From Clostridiales bacterium (GTDB lineage Bacteria; Bacillota; Clostridia; Lachnospirales; Lachnospiraceae), in NCBI GenBank assembly GCA_012520815.1, contig JAAYNM010000018.1, positions 1 through 39,501 on the forward strand: DNA of 39,501 nt. The letters are read 5' to 3'. The translations under genes were made by a program, and so were the position numbers. Below are positions 35,631-39,501 of the stretch, one piece after another. Every line of letters starts with the position of its first letter. Within the stretch, counting starts at the first letter, position 1. Below the pieces are notes generated by a model, which did not search any database, was not told the DNA's origin, and was given only the letters and a program-made list of their open reading frames with translations.

Positions 35631-35765
35631 GCCAAATTCTCAAGTGCGTAGCACGGTACTTAAATGTATAACTAATACCGTACAACAAAGTTGTAGACGG
35701 TATTAGTTATACATTTAAGTAGGCGAAACCGATGGTTTAAATCGGTTTCACCTAGAGAATTTGGC
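35631..35765. repeat. Nested inverted-repeat element before cysE
   Basis: A 135-base nest of inverted repeats fills most of the gap between the T-box terminator and cysE. Outer 11-bp perfect arms (35631-35641 and 35755-35765) enclose three hairpins: a small GTGC/GCAC (35644-35654); a long 25-bp perfect stem (35657-35681 with 35697-35721) capped by ACAAC/GTTGT; and a 13-bp stem with one G-U pair (35721-35733 with 35741-35753). As RNA it would fold as a multi-branched junction; as DNA it resembles a MITE or repetitive palindrome. No ORF is evident. GA dinucleotides flank both outer arms, too short to call a target duplication. Confidence 0.8.
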
Positions 35766-35781
35766 GACTGTCCATCACCGA

Positions 35782-35824
35782 GCAACCCCGTTGCGAGGTA
35801 AGGTACAACTTTGTTGCATATAAT
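35782..35824 (+). other. Second hairpin cluster and TATAAT box before cysE
   Basis: Past the palindromic element lie GCAAC-CCC-GTTGC (35782-35794) and CAAC-TTT-GTTG (35806-35816). The latter region, 35803-35815, is the exact reverse complement of 35683-35695 in the cap of the long stem. A perfect TATAAT at 35819-35824 follows, but no convincing -35 box is correctly spaced, so an internal cysE promoter is only a possibility. Confidence 0.4.
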
Positions 35825-35853
35825 ATAGTGTAAAAAAGAAAGGAAAGTCTATT

Positions 35854-36504
35854 ATGGGATTTTTTAAGTATTTTAAAGAAGAAGCTGCTATCATAAGAGA
35901 TAGAGATCCAGCTATAAAAAGTAATATTGAGGTATTATTGTACCCTAGTTTTAAAGCCATTAGAAAGTACAGAAAAGCACATAAATACTACGAGAAGGGT
36001 CATTACTTTATTGCAAGGTGGATTTCCCAAAGAACAGCAAGAAAAACAGGAATAGAAATTCATCCAGGTGCTAAAATAGGAAAAGGTCTGTTTATAGATC
36101 ATGGTCATGGTGTAGTTATAGGTGAGACAACAGTAATAGGTGACCATGTTACATTGTATCAAGGTGTTACACTTGGAGGAACTGGAAAGGAACAAGGCAA
36201 ACGACATCCAACTATTGAAGATAATGTTATGATTAGTGTTGGAGCTAAGGTAATAGGATCGTTTACTATTGGTGAGAATTCTAAAATAGGTGCAGGTAGT
36301 GTTGTACTTGAGGAAGTACCACCAAATTCAACAGTTGTAGGTGTTCCAGGCAGAGTTGTAAAGCAGAATAATATTCGTATCCCACGTAGTGATATGGATC
36401 AGATTCATTTACCAGATCCAATTAAAAATGATATTGAAAACTTAAAAAAGGAAAATGAAGAATTGAAGAGAGTTGTGGAGACTCTTATAAATAAGCAAAA
36501 GTAA
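35854..36504 (+). CDS. cysE: Serine O-acetyltransferase
   Basis: Transfers acetyl from acetyl-CoA to serine, the first committed step of cysteine synthesis. The 216-residue protein has the helical N-terminal part (short form, as in many Firmicutes) and a left-handed beta-helix of hexapeptide repeats. The catalytic segment is IDHGHGVVIGETTVIG, and the CoA loop is GGTGKEQGKRHPTI. The C terminus continues as a charged coiled-coil-like tail (NLKKENEELKRVVETLINKQK) beyond the usual end. It is the first gene after the Cys T-box, so it is expressed when charged tRNA-Cys is scarce. AAAGGAAAG is the ribosome binding site; cysS follows after 31 bases. Confidence 0.96.
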   Translation: MGFFKYFKEEAAIIRDRDPAIKSNIEVLLYPSFKAIRKYRKAHKYYEKGHYFIARWISQRTARKTGIEIHPGAKIGKGLFIDHGHGVVIGETTVIGDHVTLYQGVTLGGTGKEQGKRHPTIEDNVMISVGAKVIGSFTIGENSKIGAGSVVLEEVPPNSTVVGVPGRVVKQNNIRIPRSDMDQIHLPDPIKNDIENLKKENEELKRVVETLINKQK

Positions 36505-36535
36505 AATAGTATAGACTATAGAAAGAGGAAATAAA

Positions 36536-37957
36536 ATGGAAAAACAAGTTAGTTTTTATAATACCCTAAATAGAAAAATAGAGACCTTCGTACCGAATGA
36601 AGATGGCAAGGTAAATATGTATACATGTGGACCAACAGTTTACCACTTTGCACATATTGGAAATCTTCGTAGTTATATTATGGAGGATGTTCTAGAAAAA
36701 ACTCTAAGATACGCCGGTTATGATGTTAAAAGAGTAATGAATATTACTGATGTAGGTCATTTGTCTTCAGATGCAGATACTGGAGAAGATAAGATGCTTA
36801 AAGGTGCGAAAAGAGAACATAAAAGCGTAATGGAAATTGCAAAATATTATACAGACGCATTTTTTAGTGATTGTTCAAAGTTAAATATTAAAACTCCTGA
36901 TGTGGTTGAGCCAGCTACAAATTGTATTGATGAGTTTATTGAAATGGTATCAGTATTAATAGAAAAGGGATTTGCATATATTGCAGGAGGAAATATTTAT
37001 TTTGACACATCTAAATTAGATGACTATTATGTATTTTCTAGTCAAAATGAAAAGGAACTTATGGTAGGCGTAAGAGATGACGTTGAAGAAGATACAAACA
37101 AACGAAATAAAAGCGACTTTGTTTTGTGGTTCACAAAATCAAAATTTGATAATCAAGAATTAAAGTGGGACAGTCCTTGGGGCGTTGGATATCCTGGTTG
37201 GCATCTTGAATGTACTGGAATTTCTATAAAACATTTGGGAGAATACATGGATATACACTGTGGTGGTGTGGACAATATTTTCCCTCATCATACCAATGAA
37301 ATTGCTCAATCAGAAGCGTACCTTGGTCATAAATGGTGCAATTACTGGTTCCATGTTCATCATCTAAATGATAAAGCAGGTAAAATGAGCAAATCAAAGG
37401 GAGAATTCCTTACAGTTTCGTTGCTTGAAGAAAAGGGATATAATCCTCTTGCATATAGAATGTTTTGCCTACAGTCACATTATCGTAAGCCATTAGAGTT
37501 CTCGTTTGAAAATCTAGATAATGCTGTTAATGCATATGATAAATTATTGAAAACAGTAGCAAAATTAAAGGAAGATGGCGAAGTGAATAAAGAAGTATTT
37601 GCCGAGTACAAAGAAAAATTTGAGAGTGCAATTTCAAATGATCTAAATACTTCTATGGCAATTACTGTGGTTTATGATATGCTAAAGGCTGATGTAAATG
37701 ATGTAACAAAACTAGCCTTAATTAAAAACTTCGACGAAGTATTATCTCTTGATTTAATGGCACTTTGCAATAAAGATGAGATTATCGAAGAACTTGATGC
37801 AGAATTAGTGAGTTTTGTTGAAAGCAAAATTGAGGAAAGAAAAGCTGCAAAGAAGGATAAGAACTTCCAAAGAGCAGATGAGATTAGAAACGAATTATTG
37901 GAAAAAGGAATTATTATTGAAGACACACGCGAGGGTGTAAAATGGAAAAAAGCATAG
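36536..37957 (+). CDS. cysS: Cysteinyl-tRNA synthetase
   Basis: Class I synthetase charging tRNA-Cys. In 473 residues: zinc and substrate ligands C31, C226, H251 and E255; HIGH-type motif HIGN (40-43); KMSKS at 283-287; and the C-terminal DALR-like and CysRS-specific helical domain with the family ending EDTREGVKWKK. Its expression is controlled with cysE by the Cys T-box, a common feedback arrangement. The 3' end overlaps mrnC by 16 bases. AGAGGAAA precedes the ATG. Confidence 0.97.
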   Translation: MEKQVSFYNTLNRKIETFVPNEDGKVNMYTCGPTVYHFAHIGNLRSYIMEDVLEKTLRYAGYDVKRVMNITDVGHLSSDADTGEDKMLKGAKREHKSVMEIAKYYTDAFFSDCSKLNIKTPDVVEPATNCIDEFIEMVSVLIEKGFAYIAGGNIYFDTSKLDDYYVFSSQNEKELMVGVRDDVEEDTNKRNKSDFVLWFTKSKFDNQELKWDSPWGVGYPGWHLECTGISIKHLGEYMDIHCGGVDNIFPHHTNEIAQSEAYLGHKWCNYWFHVHHLNDKAGKMSKSKGEFLTVSLLEEKGYNPLAYRMFCLQSHYRKPLEFSFENLDNAVNAYDKLLKTVAKLKEDGEVNKEVFAEYKEKFESAISNDLNTSMAITVVYDMLKADVNDVTKLALIKNFDEVLSLDLMALCNKDEIIEELDAELVSFVESKIEERKAAKKDKNFQRADEIRNELLEKGIIIEDTREGVKWKKA

Positions 37958-38385
37958 ATTTATTTGAATACACAGCAAAACACCTCGATTTAATGGGAAA
38001 GGACATAACAACATTTTCACCATTGACACTTGCCTTCCTAGGGGATGCAGTGTATGAGGTGATAATAAGGACTATGGTGGTTTGTGAAGGCAATACGCAG
38101 GTAAATAAACTACATAAGAAAAGCAGTAATCTTGTAAAGGCTGAGGCTCAGGCAAATATGATAAAATCATTGATGGATGAACTTTCAGAGGAAGAACTGG
38201 CTTATTATAAACGCGGAAGAAACGCAAAATCTTATACATCTGCAAAAAATGCAACTATTGCAGATTATAGAATGGCTACTGGATTCGAGGCATTAGTAGG
38301 ATACTTATATCTGACGAGACAAAGTGAAAGAATGATGGAGCTTATTAAAAAGGGTATTGCGGCCGTTGAAGAAATGAGGAAATAA
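37942..38385 (+). CDS. mrnC: Mini-ribonuclease 3 (Mini-III)
   Basis: RNase III-fold nuclease without a dsRNA-binding domain that matures 23S rRNA ends in Gram-positive bacteria. The 147-residue protein has the catalytic LAFLGDAVYEV (D35) and the second acidic site in TGFEALVGYLYL. The cysS-mrnC-rlmB order is a well-known Firmicutes arrangement. The gene starts inside the cysS end (GAGGGTG ribosome binding site) and ends overlapping rlmB by one base, so the three are translationally coupled. Confidence 0.95.
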   Translation: MEKSIDLFEYTAKHLDLMGKDITTFSPLTLAFLGDAVYEVIIRTMVVCEGNTQVNKLHKKSSNLVKAEAQANMIKSLMDELSEEELAYYKRGRNAKSYTSAKNATIADYRMATGFEALVGYLYLTRQSERMMELIKKGIAAVEEMRK

Positions 38386-39125
38386 TGAGATACGAAGAAT
38401 TTACTATTGAAGGCAGAAATGCATGTATGGAGGCCTTTAGAGCTGGAAAAACAATTGATAAGTTATTTATACTTGATGGCTGTCATGATGGTGCTGTTAG
38501 TTCCATCGTGCGAGAGGCTAAAAAAGGCGATACCATTATCAACTACGTAACGAAAGAACGTTTGGATGGAATGTCTACAACAGGCCATCACCAAGGCGTT
38601 ATTGCATATGCAGCGGCATACGAATATGCAGAGGTTGAGGATATATTGGAAAACGCTAGAAAGAAAGATGAACCACCATTTATATTTATTCTAGATAATA
38701 TTGAAGATCCACATAATTTAGGCGCAATAATTAGAACAGCAAATCTTGCAGGTGCCCATGGTGTTATTATTCCAAAGAGACGTGCAGTAGGTCTTACAGC
38801 AACAGTGGCTAGAACATCAGCAGGTGCTCTTAATTACACACCAGTAGCTAAAGTAACTAATATTGCAAAGACCATTGAAGAACTTAAAGAAAAAGGAATG
38901 TGGTTTGTATGTGCAGATATGGGTGGAGAGATGATGTACAAACTAGATCTTAAAGGTTCAATAGGTCTTGTCATTGGTAATGAAGGCGAAGGCGTAAGTA
39001 GGCTTGTTAAAGAAAAATGCGACTTTGTAGCCAGAATACCAATGAAGGGTGATATAGACTCTCTGAATGCTTCTGTAGCAGCAGGCGTATTGGCATATGA
39101 AATTGTAAGACAGAGAATGCAGTAG
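38385..39125 (+). CDS. rlmB: 23S rRNA (guanosine-2'-O-)-methyltransferase RlmB
   Basis: SPOUT/TrmH-family methyltransferase. The 246-residue protein begins with a short substrate-binding domain (EGRNACMEAFRAGKTIDKLFIL, GHHQGVIA). The knotted catalytic domain has all three family motifs: DNIEDPHNLGAIIRTANLAG, VIGNEGEGVSRLV and SLNASVAAGVLAYEI. The family methylates the 23S rRNA guanosine corresponding to G2251 in E. coli; some Firmicutes homologues (YacO) may have shifted targets. Last gene of the cys operon; a terminator follows about 66 bases later. Confidence 0.95.
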   Translation: MRYEEFTIEGRNACMEAFRAGKTIDKLFILDGCHDGAVSSIVREAKKGDTIINYVTKERLDGMSTTGHHQGVIAYAAAYEYAEVEDILENARKKDEPPFIFILDNIEDPHNLGAIIRTANLAGAHGVIIPKRRAVGLTATVARTSAGALNYTPVAKVTNIAKTIEELKEKGMWFVCADMGGEMMYKLDLKGSIGLVIGNEGEGVSRLVKEKCDFVARIPMKGDIDSLNASVAAGVLAYEIVRQRMQ

Positions 39126-39191
39126 ATAGTAATGCAACAGAAAGTGAAGTAGTAGATTTAAGTAATAGATTAAAATAAATAGACAAGTAAT

Positions 39192-39227
39192 AAAAAATTC
39201 CCTGCAAAAAAATGCAAGGAATTTTTT
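39192..39227. terminator. Bidirectional terminator between rlmB and tRNA-Thr
   Basis: A 15-base inverted repeat with one C-A mismatch (39192-39206 with 39213-39227), A6 on one flank and T6 on the other. It serves the cys operon on the plus strand and the tRNA on the minus strand. Confidence 0.88.
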
Positions 39228-39246
39228 GTAAGTTCTTCTATAGTTA

Positions 39247-39319
39247 AGCTAGCAACGGGAGTCGAACCCGTGACCTCTTCATTACCAATGAAGTGCGCTA
39301 CCGCCTGTGCCATGCCAGC
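39247..39319 (-). tRNA. tRNA-Thr (GGT)
   Basis: A complete 73-base cloverleaf on the minus strand: acceptor GCTGGCA/TGCTAGC with one G-U pair, anticodon stem CTTCA/TGAAG, anticodon loop TTGGTAA (anticodon GGT), T arm ACGGG-TTCGACT-CCCGT, discriminator T. The D stem GCAC/GCGC has an A12-C23 mismatch. CCA is not encoded. Confidence 0.94.
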
Positions 39320-39334
39320 AATTAACACTAGAAC

Positions 39335-39363
39335 AATATACACAAAATTGAAACTATTGTCAA
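39335..39363 (-). promoter_or_regulatory. Promoter of tRNA-Thr
   Basis: On the minus strand: TTGACA (39358-39363), 17-base spacer, TATATT (39335-39340), about 15 bases before the tRNA 5' end. Confidence 0.9.
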
Positions 39364-39501
39364 GCAGATTTAGGTACTTGAGTTTCCGCAAAATGTAATT
39401 AAAAAATGAATATATCCTTCCAAAGTACCAATCTATCGAATTTTTGAATTATTCAGAGTGACAGTGACTGGAGTAGTGGCACTTTAATAAGCCCCGTTGG
39501 A

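Noticed and set aside
1-39501. CRISPR array, prophage, insertion sequence or toxin-antitoxin pair
   Set aside because: No regularly spaced repeats, no transposase, integrase or phage gene, and no convincing toxin or antitoxin ORF was seen on either strand.
39364-39501. Partial gene or structured RNA at the right edge
   Set aside because: No frame on either strand gives a recognisable protein and I see no stable structure in the last 138 bases.

Overview
The window is a gene-dense, AT-rich chromosomal segment of a Gram-positive anaerobe, most likely a member of the Lachnospiraceae (Clostridia). The evidence is the hrcA-grpE-dnaK-dnaJ order with CIRCE operators, a cysteine T-box leader, TTGACA-N17-TATAAT-type promoters, AGGAGG-type ribosome binding sites, HemW behind LepA followed by a DUF5721-like gene, a UDPGP-family uridylyltransferase and an M18 aminopeptidase. 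I see no integrase, transposase, phage gene or CRISPR array.

Layout. (1) 1-4047, plus strand: a possible 43-residue peptide, two FtsX/MacB-type permeases, their ATPase, and a separately promoted lipoprotein, closed by a bidirectional terminator. (2) 4059-9728, minus strand: htpG with its own promoter and a CIRCE operator, then the lepA-hemW-DUF5721 operon from a consensus promoter. (3) 9808-14811, plus strand: the heat-shock operon hrcA-grpE-dnaK-dnaJ, with a CIRCE in its leader and a terminator. (4) 14994-20698: a coiled-coil/SleB wall hydrolase, then carA-carB. (5) 20682-32075: a small membrane-anchored protein with its own terminator, then a long co-directional run: M18 peptidase, UDPGP enzyme, argS, a Thr-tailed membrane protein, a nucleoid-associated protein, a BcrAB-type ABC transporter, a CPBP protease, UDP-galactopyranose mutase and a GT2 glycosyltransferase. 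(6) 32094-32362: tRNA-Val(TAC) and tRNA-Met(CAT). (7) 32391-35336: PAP2-type protein, ispF, DUF2156 protein, GNAT. (8) 35340-39227: Cys T-box leader, a multi-hairpin palindromic element, then cysE-cysS-mrnC-rlmB. (9) 39247-39363, minus strand: tRNA-Thr(GGT) with its promoter. I recognise nothing in 39364-39501 or in the first 85 bases.

How the parts fit. Two perfect CIRCE sites put both the DnaK machine and HtpG under HrcA. The T-box ties cysteine synthesis (cysE) and cysteine charging (cysS) to uncharged tRNA-Cys; its specifier (TGC) and the N=A of its UGGN bulge both fit tRNA-Cys. glf and the GT2 gene point to a galactofuranose-containing glycan.

The most notable observation is in carA. 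The small subunit of carbamoyl-phosphate synthetase is full length and sits in front of an apparently intact carB, but the catalytic Cys of the glutaminase triad is Gly and the triad His is Tyr. That predicts an ammonia-dependent enzyme, analogous to vertebrate CPS I. The second is a 135-base nest of inverted repeats between the T-box terminator and cysE, whose left end partly copies the T-box leader.
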